64,000 bases of DNA, from assembly GCF_004341105.1 (NCBI RefSeq), contig NZ_SLZK01000004.1, positions 558,001 through 622,000 of the forward strand, given 5' to 3'. Shown here in pieces: positions 16,896-25,610 of the stretch. The translations under genes and the position numbers were made by a program. The notes under the pieces were generated by a model. The model was not told the origin of the DNA, did no database searches, and worked only from the letters and a program-made list of their open reading frames with translations. Source of the stretch: Rhizobium sp. BK418. Its GTDB lineage: Bacteria > Pseudomonadota > Alphaproteobacteria > Rhizobiales > Rhizobiaceae. How positions within the stretch are numbered: the stretch's first letter is position 1; each line of letters starts with the position of its first letter.

Positions 16896-17984
16896 TTATG
16901 CATTCGATGCTGGAAAGACATGGATGGCGGCAGGGTCGAAACCGAGGAAAACCTCCTCGCCCGGCTCCACGAGATCACTCTCGTTCATACTGCGTCGATC
17001 AGCGGTGATCAGGAAATCGCCGAGCCCCGGCACGCTGACGGCATATTCCGCCGATGAGCCGAGGAAGATGCGATGCGTCACCGTCCCCTTGAATGATGTG
17101 CCTGCTGCCGCCTTGCGAGTCAGATGGATTGCCTCGGGTCGGAGTGCCGCAATGACGTTGCCTGATTCGAGCTTCTTGCCGGAGGCGATTGCCGAGCCAT
17201 CCGCCAGCCTGAGCGTCGTGCCGTCGGCCTCCATCGAAGCGGTGATACGGTTCGTCTTGCCGACGAAGTCGGCGACGAAAAGATCGGCCGGGCGGTCATA
17301 GACCTCCTGCGGGCTGCCGAGTTGCCGGATGCGGCCCGCGCTCATGACGCAGACGACATCGGCCATCGAAAGCGCTTCTTCCTGGTCATGGGTGACGAGA
17401 ACGAAAGTGATGCCGAGGTCACGCTGAAGGGTCTGCAACTCGATCTGCATGGCCGAACGCAGCTTCTTGTCGAGTGCTGCCAGCGGTTCGTCGAGCAACA
17501 GGACCGAGGGGCGGTTGACAATTGCGCGGGCAAGGGCCACGCGTTGCTGCTGGCCGCCCGACATTTCATGAATCCGCCGCTTGGCGAAGCCGCCGAGCCG
17601 AACCATCTCGAGCGCCTCGGCGACGCGGCGGTCGATCTCTTTCGCCGCGATCCGGGGGCGCATCTGCTTCAGCCCATAGGCGACATTCTGCTCGACGTTG
17701 AAATGCGGAAATAGCGCATAATGCTGGAAGACCATGTTGACGGGCCGGCGATAGGCGGGAACGCCGTTCATTTCGCGCCCATCAATCAGCACTGATCCCG
17801 CGCTCGGCTGCTCGAAGCCGCCGATCATACGCAGGCAGGTCGTCTTGCCGCAGCCGGAAGGGCCGAGCAGCGCTAGAAACGCTCCTTTGGGCACAGTCAG
17901 GTTGATGTCCGTTACGGCGGTCACGGCGCCATAGTTTTTCGTGACTGAACGGAATTCGATATCGTTCGTCGAAGCGGATGCCAC
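16896..17984 (-). CDS. Polyamine-type ABC transporter ATP-binding protein (PotA family)
   Basis: A 362-residue ATPase with Walker A GPSGCGKTTCLR, signature MSGGQQQRVALARA, Walker B VLLLDEPLAALD and VTHDQEEALSMAD, plus the C-terminal TOBE domain typical of PotA. I placed the start at the GTG at 17984, preceded by AGGGAA; an in-frame GTG at 18038 is possible but lacks a ribosome-binding site. It is the first gene of the operon and is divergent from the LuxR-family gene. Confidence 0.93.
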   Translation of the reverse strand: MASASTNDIEFRSVTKNYGAVTAVTDINLTVPKGAFLALLGPSGCGKTTCLRMIGGFEQPSAGSVLIDGREMNGVPAYRRPVNMVFQHYALFPHFNVEQNVAYGLKQMRPRIAAKEIDRRVAEALEMVRLGGFAKRRIHEMSGGQQQRVALARAIVNRPSVLLLDEPLAALDKKLRSAMQIELQTLQRDLGITFVLVTHDQEEALSMADVVCVMSAGRIRQLGSPQEVYDRPADLFVADFVGKTNRITASMEADGTTLRLADGSAIASGKKLESGNVIAALRPEAIHLTRKAAAGTSFKGTVTHRIFLGSSAEYAVSVPGLGDFLITADRRSMNESDLVEPGEEVFLGFDPAAIHVFPASNA

Positions 17985-18075
17985 GTCTGTTCCCTGCGGT
18001 TGGTTTGGAATGGCAGTCTGTCGCTGCCTTATTGCCACCGTCGTTAAGGAAAGAGTAAGCCTGAGCCTCTTGCAC

Positions 18076-18131
18076 GGTATATACCCCGAAAGAGGTATTT
18101 AGGCGCGTAACGTTTCGTGGAAGGTGTATAT
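18076..18131. promoter_or_regulatory. Candidate LuxR-family operators in the divergent promoter region
   Basis: GGTATATACC at 18076-18085 is a perfect palindrome. It overlaps TACCCC-GAAA-GAGGTA (18082-18097), an inverted repeat with one mismatch, and a related GGTGTATATC lies at 18122-18131. These sit between the ABC operon and the LuxR-type gene and are plausible binding sites for that regulator. Confidence 0.4.
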
Positions 18132-18174
18132 CTCGGCCGCGTGGATTGCGCGGAGCGGGGGAAGGAGCACGCTG

Positions 18175-18978
18175 GTGAGCATCGACTTGGAGACGCTGTT
18201 TGCAGCCTTCAATGCGACGATCGGCAAGCCCGCCATGAGCGATGCCGGTTTTGGCGATACATATCGCCAGATGATGGCCTCGCTCGTGCGCTTCGATTAC
18301 GTCGTCGTCTTCGCCTATCGGGCAAAAGAGCGGCCGATCGATCTCTACAGCACCTTCGACCGCGACGAGCACGTCGTTTTCGTCACACTCTATCAGGCAG
18401 GTCCCTATCTGCTCGACCCCTTCTATCATACCGCTCGGGAACGTCGCGAAGGTGTCTTCAGGATGCGCGAACTAGCACCGGACAGATTCTTCTCCAGCGA
18501 ATATTACCGCACCTATTACGTTCAAACCGGACTTGCAGAGGAAATCGGCTTCTTCGTGCCTGTCGATGGCGATATTACCGTCGTCCTTTCGCTGATGCGG
18601 CGGGAAAAGACCGGCGGCTTTCCACCCGCCGAATTCTCGACGCTGAAAAAGGTCGAGCCGCTCGTGGCCAGCATGGTGAAACATTACTGGGCCGGGCTCG
18701 CGCCACGCTTCGATGCCCAGCTTGCCGCAAGGGGCAAAAGCCGCCGTAAGAGCGAAATCGTCCGACGTGCGGATACGGTCTGGCACGATCTCAACCTCAC
18801 GGGTCGCGAAACGGCGATCGTCGAGCTGGTGTTACAGGGGCACTCGTCGGAATCGATCGGCCTGAAGCTCAACATTTCGACGGGGACCGTGAAGGTCCAC
18901 CGCCGCAACGTCTATCGCAAGCTCGGCATCTCCTCGCAAACACAGCTGCTCTCGCTTTACCTGAAAAACCTGAGCTGA
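18175..18978 (+). CDS. LuxR-family (GerE HTH) transcriptional regulator
   Basis: A 267-residue regulator. The C-terminal GerE domain is clear: LNLTGRETAIVELVLQGHSSESIG then ISTGTVKVHRRNVYRKLGISSQTQL. The N-terminal 190 residues show no receiver or obvious AHL-binding signature by eye; they contain FDYVVVFAYRAKERPIDLYSTF and may sense a small molecule. GTG at 18175 was chosen because AAGGAG lies eight bases upstream. Divergent from the polyamine-type ABC operon, which it probably controls. Confidence 0.88.
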   Translation: MSIDLETLFAAFNATIGKPAMSDAGFGDTYRQMMASLVRFDYVVVFAYRAKERPIDLYSTFDRDEHVVFVTLYQAGPYLLDPFYHTARERREGVFRMRELAPDRFFSSEYYRTYYVQTGLAEEIGFFVPVDGDITVVLSLMRREKTGGFPPAEFSTLKKVEPLVASMVKHYWAGLAPRFDAQLAARGKSRRKSEIVRRADTVWHDLNLTGRETAIVELVLQGHSSESIGLKLNISTGTVKVHRRNVYRKLGISSQTQLLSLYLKNLS

Positions 18979-19116
18979 GGATGCCGCGGCCGGCAAGGTG
19001 CGATTGTTCGTCGTCAGAAGAATTGTGCCGCCCTTTTCCTCACGCACTGTTGAGCTGGCAGCGGACGCGGGCTATCAGGACGGAAATACAATCGGCTGCG
19101 AGAGGCGTATCTGATA

Positions 19117-20037
19117 ATGATCCTTTCATACCTGGTTACGCATTCCGGCGGCTTTCACGCTGATGAGCTGCTCTCGAGCGTCATCCTCAGCCGAATCTTC
19201 CCCGAAGCACGGATCGTCCGAAGCAGGAACATAGAATGGACCACGCCGGCCGCTGATCGCATCATCTATGATGTCGGCGGGCAATATGACCCTGCCGCGG
19301 GCATTTTCGACCACCATCAGCGCGGCGCGCCAGTGCGAGAGGATGGAAGGCCCTACAGTTCCTTCGGCCTCATCTGGAAACATTACGGGCCGGATTATCT
19401 TGCGGCCTTGGGGGTGCCCGAAGCGCATATCGCAGCGGTGCATGCATCCTTCGACGCCAAATTCGTGCTGCCGGTCGATTTGACCGACAATGGCGCGCTT
19501 GATCTTTCGATTGCAGGCGAGCTGGCCGGCCTGACGCTGCCAGCGCTTCTTGAAACCCTGAAGCCGGTTTTCGATGCCAAGGATCCCGATGCCGACGACC
19601 GGGCGTTCCACGCTGCCCTTTCGATCGTCCGCAGTTTCGTCGAGGCCGGTATCGCGGCGCAGGATGCCAAGCTGCGTGCCGAAGGCCTTGTTCTCAAGGC
19701 GATCGATGAGACAGGCGAGGGCAGGATCCTCGAACTGCCGATGGGCATGCCCTTCCGCGCCGCGATTGTAAAGGCCAAGGCCGATCAGCTGCTTTTCGTC
19801 GTTCACCCGCGGGAAAACGACTGGTGCCTCACCGGCATTCGGCGTTCCGACGAGGGCTTTGAACTGCGCGCGGATTTGCCTGCCTCCTGGGCAGGGTTGA
19901 CCGGCCATGATCTGGAATTGGCTTGCGGCGTCGAAGGAGCAACTTTCTGCCACAAGGGCCTTTTCGTTGCAGCCGCAAAGACGCGAGGGGCCGCTCTTGC
20001 GATGGCGCAGATCGCTGTAGAACGGGCGCTGGCATGA
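19117..20037 (+). CDS. MYG1-family (DHH-like) metal-dependent hydrolase/nuclease
   Basis: A 306-residue protein of the MYG1/GAMM1 family, conserved from bacteria to humans. The family motifs are visible: VTHSGGFHADELLSSVIL at the N-terminus (His/Asp metal ligands), YDVGGQYDPAAGIFDHHQRG, a mid-protein VDLTDNGALD and C-terminal SWAGLTGHDLELACGVEGATFCHKG. The human protein is reported as a 3'-5' RNA exonuclease; bacterial members are mostly uncharacterised. Cytoplasmic, no signal peptide. Its stop overlaps the start of the next gene (ATGA). The Shine-Dalgarno (GAGAGG) is somewhat distant. Confidence 0.9.
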   Translation: MILSYLVTHSGGFHADELLSSVILSRIFPEARIVRSRNIEWTTPAADRIIYDVGGQYDPAAGIFDHHQRGAPVREDGRPYSSFGLIWKHYGPDYLAALGVPEAHIAAVHASFDAKFVLPVDLTDNGALDLSIAGELAGLTLPALLETLKPVFDAKDPDADDRAFHAALSIVRSFVEAGIAAQDAKLRAEGLVLKAIDETGEGRILELPMGMPFRAAIVKAKADQLLFVVHPRENDWCLTGIRRSDEGFELRADLPASWAGLTGHDLELACGVEGATFCHKGLFVAAAKTRGAALAMAQIAVERALA

Positions 20038-20369
20038 TGATCGTCGGGCCTAAGATCGCTATGGGCCTGTTCCTTTTGAGCCTTTCTGGCGCGTGTTGCG
20101 GAGCAAGCCTGGCTGCCGATCGGAAGTCCGATACGTTCAAACTGCCTGAAGATGTGCGAGCCTTTATGGAGCGCCGCGACGGATGCGATCACTTTCGGGG
20201 CGAGGATTCGCCCTATGCCGAACGGCGCGCACAGATTGACGAGGAGCTGAAGCGGCTCTGCACGGGGACTGACGCCGAGCTTGCCAGATTGAAACGCTTT
20301 TACACCGGAAACGAAACCGTACAGCGTTTGCTTGCCGAATATGAAGTCAACATCGAGACTGAAAATTAG
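20034..20369 (+). CDS. Small secreted hypothetical protein
   Basis: A 111-residue protein with a signal peptide (IVGPKIAMGLFLLSLSGACCGASLAA) and a charged mature part: FKLPEDVRAFMERRDGCDHFRGED, then YAERRAQIDEELKRLCTGTDAELARLKRFYTGNE. The two mature cysteines could form a disulfide. The ATG overlaps the MYG1 stop (ATGA), so it is co-translated. Function unknown. The cysteine at the signal-peptide end does not fit a strict lipobox, so I do not call it a lipoprotein. Confidence 0.7.
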   Translation: MMIVGPKIAMGLFLLSLSGACCGASLAADRKSDTFKLPEDVRAFMERRDGCDHFRGEDSPYAERRAQIDEELKRLCTGTDAELARLKRFYTGNETVQRLLAEYEVNIETEN

Positions 20370-20402
20370 TCCGGCGGCAGAAACGCGCAATGAACGCTCC
20401 TG

Positions 20403-20780
20403 TCAGACTTCCATAACGTCTTCGAACGATTCCGGAAAATTCTGACGCGCCACCTTCTCGTTGATGACGAGCATCGCCTCATAGGACTTCGGGTCGAAAT
20501 CCTTGTCTACTGCGACCACTTCTCGTCCGAACAGCAGGTTGAGCCGCGCGGCGTCGAGATTGCCGCGCTCGAAAGGCTCCGCCCCGAAGTAATGCCAAAG
20601 CGCATGCAGGAAGGCTGCATCGACACGGTGTTCCGCCGTGCCGGGCCGGGCGCGACGAGGCAGTGCCTTGATCGGCGTCACGCCCTTGGGGTTGGCGCGG
20701 CGGATGGTGAACTGAATGCCGCTGCCGGGCATGCCGGACGGAAAGCCTCGGTGCTTCGTCATATCGGGAAGATTGGCCAT
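20403..20780 (-). CDS. Hypothetical protein, 125 residues
   Basis: A soluble 125-residue protein without signal peptide. Motif-like stretches are GIQFTIRRANPKGVTPIKALPRR and FLHALWHYFGAEPFERGNLDAARL. It is preceded by a good ribosome-binding site (GAGAGAGGG). I do not recognise a characterised family; it reads like a conserved rhizobial hypothetical. Convergent with the MYG1 pair and followed upstream by a 249-bp gap. Confidence 0.65.
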   Translation of the reverse strand: MANLPDMTKHRGFPSGMPGSGIQFTIRRANPKGVTPIKALPRRARPGTAEHRVDAAFLHALWHYFGAEPFERGNLDAARLNLLFGREVVAVDKDFDPKSYEAMLVINEKVARQNFPESFEDVMEV

Positions 20781-20984
20781 CGCTGCCCTCTCTCTCGCAT
20801 TGCGATCGTGTCATGTCTAAATCGATGCCGGGTTCGCCAATGGCGACACCCGCAATCACACGAATAGCGATCTCGGCGACACTTAGCGAGCAGAGAATAT
20901 ATGCGCCCGTCGTCCCTTCGGACTGGCCCGAGCGAGCACAACTGAATGCACGTTGATCTTTGAAGTCTCGTGACGTTAGCTCAC

Positions 20985-21015
20985 GATACCCAGCGAGCAC
21001 GACTCGCCGGGTATC
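20985..21015. terminator. Strong hairpin downstream of the amino-acid ABC operon
   Basis: GATACCCAGCGAG and CTCGCCGGGTATC pair over 13 bp with one mismatch around a 5-nt loop, 15 bp after the stop of the solute-binding protein gene. A smaller repeat CGTGA/TCACG (20969-20984) adjoins it. There is no U-run, so factor-dependent termination or 3'-end protection is likely. Confidence 0.6.
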
Positions 21016-21029
21016 ATTTTGAAATCAAC

Positions 21030-21887
21030 TCACTTCGGCGTCACGTCGAAGCCGAACCACTTCTCCGAAAGCGTCTTGATGGTGCCGTCCGCCTTCGCGG
21101 CGGCAATCGCATCGTTGAACATGGCCTTCAGCTCGGTATCGCTCTTACGCAAGCCGACCGAGCTGCCGCGGCCGAGGAAACCGCCCTGGAAGCGTGGACC
21201 TGTCGTCGTCATATCTTCATTGCCAGGTTTCTGGGAGGCCGTCGTCAGATAGGCCATGGATGCCATGACGATATCGACGCGGCCTGCCTTGAGATCGAGG
21301 TCGTGTTCTTCCGTCGTTTTATATTCTCTGACATCGACGACACCCTTCAGATATTTGTCGACGAAAGCGGCCGCGGTGGAGGCTGTCTGAACACCGATGG
21401 TCTTACCCTGGAGCGCAGGCTTGATCTTTTCGATCTCGGCAGCAGCACCTGCCTCATCGCTGGCAAGCGAGAAGACCTGGCCCTTGTCCGGCAGGTTTGC
21501 GAGATCGCCGGTCTTCGAAGTCGCGAAGGCCTGGCCGGTGGAGCCGTAGGAATCGCTGAAGGCAATCACCTCTTCGCGCTTGGCCGTCGCCGACATGCCA
21601 GAAATGATGGCGTCGAACTTGCCGGCGTTCAGCGCCGGAATCATGCCGTCGAAGTTCTGGACAACGATCTTGCATTCGACCTTCATGTGGTCGCAGAGAT
21701 ATTTGGTCAGCTCTATCTCATACCCGTCGAGTGAGCCGTCCGGCCTGGTGAAGTTATAGGGCTTGAAGGCGCCTTCGGTGGCGATCGTTACCGTCGTCCA
21801 CTTCTTGTCTTCCGCCTGCGCGACGGCTGCCGTTGCAATGATCGCAGCGGCTGATGTCGCCATCAGAACCCTTGAAAAGAATGTCAT
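21030..21887 (-). CDS. Polar amino-acid ABC transporter solute-binding protein (ArgT/HisJ/OccT family)
   Basis: A 285-residue periplasmic protein with signal peptide (cleavage after AAVAQAED near residue 25) and the family-3 solute-binding fold: IATEGAFKPYNFTRPDGSLDGYEIEL, the ligand-binding region DAIISGMSATAKREEVIAFSDSY and VGLRKSDTELKAMFNDAI near the C-terminus. This branch binds cationic amino acids, opines or related amino-acid derivatives. It is the last gene of the operon headed by the M20 amidohydrolase, so the ligand may be an N-acylated amino acid. Ligand assignment is inference. Confidence 0.92.
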   Translation of the reverse strand: MTFFSRVLMATSAAAIIATAAVAQAEDKKWTTVTIATEGAFKPYNFTRPDGSLDGYEIELTKYLCDHMKVECKIVVQNFDGMIPALNAGKFDAIISGMSATAKREEVIAFSDSYGSTGQAFATSKTGDLANLPDKGQVFSLASDEAGAAAEIEKIKPALQGKTIGVQTASTAAAFVDKYLKGVVDVREYKTTEEHDLDLKAGRVDIVMASMAYLTTASQKPGNEDMTTTGPRFQGGFLGRGSSVGLRKSDTELKAMFNDAIAAAKADGTIKTLSEKWFGFDVTPK

Positions 21888-21922
21888 ATTTTGCTCCCCT
21901 TTTCTTGTTTGGGCTGAGAGAA

Positions 21923-22705
21923 CTATTTGCTGATGAATTGCCGGAAACGTTCCGACCGGGAGTTGGCGAAGACATCCTGTGGTCTGCCGTCTTCCTCGAC
22001 GACGCCCCTGTGCAGGAAGACGACGCGGCTGGAGACGTCGCGCGCAAAGCCGATTTCATGGGTGACGACCAGCATCGTGCGGCCTTCTTCCGCGAGCGCG
22101 CGCATGACGCGCAGCACTTCGCCGACCAGTTCGGGATCGAGTGCCGACGTCGGTTCGTCGAAGAGCATCACCTTCGGTCGCATGGCAAGGGCCCGCGCGA
22201 TCGCTGCGCGCTGCTGCTGGCCGCCGGAAAGATGTGACGGATAGAAATTGCGCTTCTCGGCGATGCCGACTTTGGCGAGAAGGGTCTCCGCCTCCTCAAT
22301 GCACTCCGCTCTGGAACGGCCTAGCACATGCACCGGCGCCTCGATGACGTTTTCGAGCACGGTCTTATAGGACCAGAGATTGAAGCTCTGAAAGACCATG
22401 CCGAGCTGCGAGCGGATACGGTCGACCTGTCTGCGCTCCGCCGGTCGGCTGCCGCCCTTGCCGTCAGCAACCATGCGGATCGTCTCGCCAGCGACAGTCA
22501 CTTCGCCGGAATTCGGTGTCTCCAGAAGGTTAATGCAGCGCAGGAGGGTGGACTTTCCCGAACCGGAAGAGCCGAGGATGGAGACGACATCGCCTTCATG
22601 CGCATCAAGCGAGATGCCCTTGAGAACTTCCACAGGTCCAAAACTCTTGTGCAGATCCTTCACGCTGAGCGCGATCGGAGAGAGAGGAACGTTCGCCACA
22701 GTCAT
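21923..22705 (-). CDS. Polar amino-acid ABC transporter ATP-binding protein (HisP/OccP family)
   Basis: A 260-residue ATPase with Walker A GSSGSGKSTLLRCIN, signature LSGGQQQRAAIARA, Walker B VMLFDEPTSALDPE and VTHEIGFARDVSSRVVFLHRG, the last stretch being diagnostic of the HisP/GlnQ group. The insertion around the Q-loop (MVADGKGGSRPAERRQVDRIRS region) is as in HisP. The start overlaps the preceding permease gene by 4 bp. Confidence 0.93.
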   Translation of the reverse strand: MTVANVPLSPIALSVKDLHKSFGPVEVLKGISLDAHEGDVVSILGSSGSGKSTLLRCINLLETPNSGEVTVAGETIRMVADGKGGSRPAERRQVDRIRSQLGMVFQSFNLWSYKTVLENVIEAPVHVLGRSRAECIEEAETLLAKVGIAEKRNFYPSHLSGGQQQRAAIARALAMRPKVMLFDEPTSALDPELVGEVLRVMRALAEEGRTMLVVTHEIGFARDVSSRVVFLHRGVVEEDGRPQDVFANSRSERFRQFISK

Positions 22706-23442
22706 CGGGCGTCTCCTTCAAGGGCGGATCCGGGAGTGACCGCCGGATGATGGGGAGCAGGCTGGCGCAGATGCGGGCTTAGCCAATATTCAATAAGATA
22801 AACAAGGCGCGTCAGCAGGAAGTTGATCGCCAGATAGATAGCGCCTGCCACGATGAAAACTTCGATTGCCCGATAGCTTTCGGAAATGATCCTGGCAGCA
22901 ACACCGGTCACTTCCATCAAGGTGATGATCGAGGCGAGCGATGTCGCCTTCACCATGGAGATCATTTCGTTCGAGTAAGCCGGTAGGGCCTGTCTTGTCG
23001 CAAGAGGCAGAACGATACGACGGAACTGCATGAAACGCGGCATGCCGCAGGCACGTGCCGCTTCGATCTGGCCGAAAGGCACCGACAGGAGTCCGCCGCG
23101 AATAATCTCACTGGCATAGGCAGCCGTATTCATGGTGAGCGCGAGAACGGCACACCAATAGGCTTCGCGCAGGAATGGCCAGAAGATGGAATGCCTGACC
23201 TCGGGAAACTGACCGAGCCCATAATAGATCAGGAAGATCTGTACGAGCAGTGGAGTGCCACGGAAGACGAAGACATAGCTACGCGCGAACCATTCGAGGA
23301 CCACAATACCGGAAAGCCGGCACAGCGCGATTGCAAGCGCTAGGACAGCCCCGAGTGCGATCGAGGTTGCGGCAAGCTGAAGCGTCAGTGGGATCGCGGA
23401 AACAAGACTGACGAAGGTCTCGGTAAGAAAATGCCAGTCCAT
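22702..23442 (-). CDS. Polar amino-acid ABC transporter permease (HisM/OccM family)
   Basis: A 246-residue permease with about five transmembrane segments. Family motifs are YVFVFRGTPLLVQIFLIYYGLG and the EAA loop IEAARACGMPRFMQFRRIVLP. It pairs with the adjacent HisQ-type permease, with which it shares one base (TGATG). Confidence 0.93.
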   Translation of the reverse strand: MDWHFLTETFVSLVSAIPLTLQLAATSIALGAVLALAIALCRLSGIVVLEWFARSYVFVFRGTPLLVQIFLIYYGLGQFPEVRHSIFWPFLREAYWCAVLALTMNTAAYASEIIRGGLLSVPFGQIEAARACGMPRFMQFRRIVLPLATRQALPAYSNEMISMVKATSLASIITLMEVTGVAARIISESYRAIEVFIVAGAIYLAINFLLTRLVYLIEYWLSPHLRQPAPHHPAVTPGSALEGDAR

Positions 23443-24161
23443 CAGCTTCTCCTCACGCCACGAGCGAAGTACTTTTCAGCCCGCCGCAGGAAAAGGCCAG
23501 AACCGGTTGAAATGGCAAGGTAAATTGCACCGGCAACAACATAGAAATCGAAAGGTAGGCCAGTCGATCCCGCCGCGACCTGTGTCTGGCGGAGCAGCTC
23601 GGCAACACCGGTGATGGAGACGAGAGCTGATTCCTTCAGAATAACCTGCCAGACATTACCGAGGCCTGGCAGTGCATGGCGAAGCGTCAGCGGTGCTACG
23701 ATGCGACGGAACCTTAGCAACCGGCCCATGCCGCAGGCAATCGCGGCCTCGATCTCGCCCGAGTGAACCGCCTTGAATGCCCCGCGGAAAACCTCGGTAA
23801 ATTGCGCGCCCGAGGTGACGCCGACAGCGAGCGACCCGGCAAGGAAGCCGGGAAAGCCAAGGAAACCTTCAGCACCGAAAAACTGACCAATGGCCGTGAC
23901 GGCCGCGCTACCTCCAAAGTAGAAGAGATAGATGACAAGCAGATCCGGTATGCCGCGAAGGACCGTGGTATAGGTATCGGCCACGATTCTGATGCCGCGC
24001 CCACCCGTTATCTTCGCCCAGGCGCCGAACGTACCGATTACCGCGCCGATGGCATAACCTGCCAGTGCTACCAGGATCGTCATCCACGCGCCGGCCAGCA
24101 GCGCCTTGCCCCAACCATCGGGACCGAAGCTTATAAGCTCGAGGATTCCGGGCTGGTTCAT
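23442..24161 (-). CDS. Polar amino-acid ABC transporter permease (HisQ/OccQ family)
   Basis: A 239-residue permease with the family motif TTVLRGIPDLLVIYLFYFGGS and EAA loop IEAAIACGMGRLLRFRRIVAPL. The segment SGAQFTEVFRGAFKAVHSGE is typical of HisQ-type proteins. Its start overlaps the M20 amidohydrolase stop by 4 bp (ATGA), so hydrolase and transporter are translationally coupled. Confidence 0.93.
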   Translation of the reverse strand: MNQPGILELISFGPDGWGKALLAGAWMTILVALAGYAIGAVIGTFGAWAKITGGRGIRIVADTYTTVLRGIPDLLVIYLFYFGGSAAVTAIGQFFGAEGFLGFPGFLAGSLAVGVTSGAQFTEVFRGAFKAVHSGEIEAAIACGMGRLLRFRRIVAPLTLRHALPGLGNVWQVILKESALVSITGVAELLRQTQVAAGSTGLPFDFYVVAGAIYLAISTGSGLFLRRAEKYFARGVRRS

Positions 24162-25609
24162 GATGCCTTTTTCTCCGGCAGCGGCGGCTGAACGTCATCC
24201 GGGATCGGATTGACGAATGGCGTCCCATCGAGGCGGCCCCTCAGGTCCGCTTTGGCCGCCTCGATGAGATCAGGATTGCCAATCAGGTCGATGGCAGTAC
24301 TCGCCATGACCTTTGCCGCATGTTCCGTTCCCTTGTGAGCCGCAGGCAGCTTGCCCTGCGCGACGAGCTGCCAGGAATGTCCGGGCGTGCCGATCGCGTA
24401 GGTCGCGCCGCGCATCTGCACCGTCGGCACCACCCAGCTGACGCTACCGACATCGGTGGAACCGACGATCGTGCTGTCGCCGGCATAAAGCGGGAAGATC
24501 TCTTCGCAGAGTGGCTGGTCTTTCTTCGGCTTCAGACCAAAGCGGGCATAGGAAGATGCAATGTCCTCGGTGCTCATTGTTGCCTGGAACTTGCGCGCAG
24601 TGGCACGGTCCTCTTCGTCGAAGACAGGCGGTCCAAGGCGCTCCAGGTTGGCGAACATCAGGTTTTCAAGCGGGACGTTACCGACGAGATTGGCGTCACC
24701 GCTGATCACTTCGCTGCGGACCGAAGTCTCCGTCATCAGGGCGGCGCCTTCGGCGACTTTCTTGACGCGCGCGACGAGCGACAGGAGTTCAGGAAGATTT
24801 CGCGCGCGGATGAGGTAGCGCACCGTCGCGCGGGCCTGCACGACATTGGGTGCCGAGCCGCCGGTATCGGTAACCGCATAGTGGATACGCGCCGTTGAAG
24901 GCATATGCTCGCGCATATAGTTGACGCCGACATTCATCAGTTCGACGGCATCGAGCGCGCTACGGCCGAGATGTGGCGTTGCAGATGCATGGGAGGAGCG
25001 GCCAGTGAAGTGAAAATTGATCTCGTTGCAAGCGAGCGAGACGGGGTTGTTGACGCCGGCAAAAGCCGCCGGATGCCAGGAAATGGCAATGTCGACGTCG
25101 TCGAAGACGCCGGCACGAACCATGAAACCCTTCGACGAGCCGCCTTCTTCGGCCGGGCAGCCGTAGTAACGCACGCGGCCTTTCAGGCCGTTTGCCGCCA
25201 GGAAATCCTTGACCGCGGCGGCGGCCAGCATCGAACCGGCACCAAGCATATTGTGGCCACATCCGTGGCCATTGCCGTTTGCCGTTACCTCATGCTTTTC
25301 AGCGACACCGGCTTGCTGGCTCAGCCCGGGCAGGGCATCGAATTCGCCGAGGATGGCGATGACAGGGCCACCGTCGCCGGCTTCCCCCATAACGGCCGTC
25401 GGTAAGCCCGCAATCCCGCGTACAACACGGAACCCTTCCACCTCCAGCTGGCGGGCATGCTCTTCGGCGGAGCGATATTCTTCGTAATTCGTCTCCGGCA
25501 TATCCCAGATCCGGTCGCTGAGCGCGAAGAAGGCTTCACGCTTAGCTTCGACGATATCCCACACGGCGTCCGAGTTTTTCATGGCTTCCAAAACAGCTTC
25601 ATTTTGCAT
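24158..25609 (-). CDS. M20-family amidohydrolase (AbgB-like)
   Basis: A metallopeptidase-fold amidohydrolase of about 483 residues, the length of AbgB (p-aminobenzoyl-glutamate hydrolase subunit B) and related aminoacylases. Zinc-site motifs are NGNGHGCGHNMLGAGS, the catalytic glutamate in CPAEEGGSSKGF, and ISWHPAAF; the dimerisation domain contains FTGRSSHASATPHLGRSALDA. It probably hydrolyses an N-acyl amino acid or aminobenzoyl-glutamate-like substrate brought in by the adjacent transporter. The start is uncertain: ATG 25609 touches the operator palindrome and has only a weak GGA, while ATG 25582 also gives a family-like N-terminus (MKNSDAVWDIVEAK). Confidence 0.9.
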   Translation of the reverse strand: MQNEAVLEAMKNSDAVWDIVEAKREAFFALSDRIWDMPETNYEEYRSAEEHARQLEVEGFRVVRGIAGLPTAVMGEAGDGGPVIAILGEFDALPGLSQQAGVAEKHEVTANGNGHGCGHNMLGAGSMLAAAAVKDFLAANGLKGRVRYYGCPAEEGGSSKGFMVRAGVFDDVDIAISWHPAAFAGVNNPVSLACNEINFHFTGRSSHASATPHLGRSALDAVELMNVGVNYMREHMPSTARIHYAVTDTGGSAPNVVQARATVRYLIRARNLPELLSLVARVKKVAEGAALMTETSVRSEVISGDANLVGNVPLENLMFANLERLGPPVFDEEDRATARKFQATMSTEDIASSYARFGLKPKKDQPLCEEIFPLYAGDSTIVGSTDVGSVSWVVPTVQMRGATYAIGTPGHSWQLVAQGKLPAAHKGTEHAAKVMASTAIDLIGNPDLIEAAKADLRGRLDGTPFVNPIPDDVQPPLPEKKAS

Positions 25610-25610
25610 A

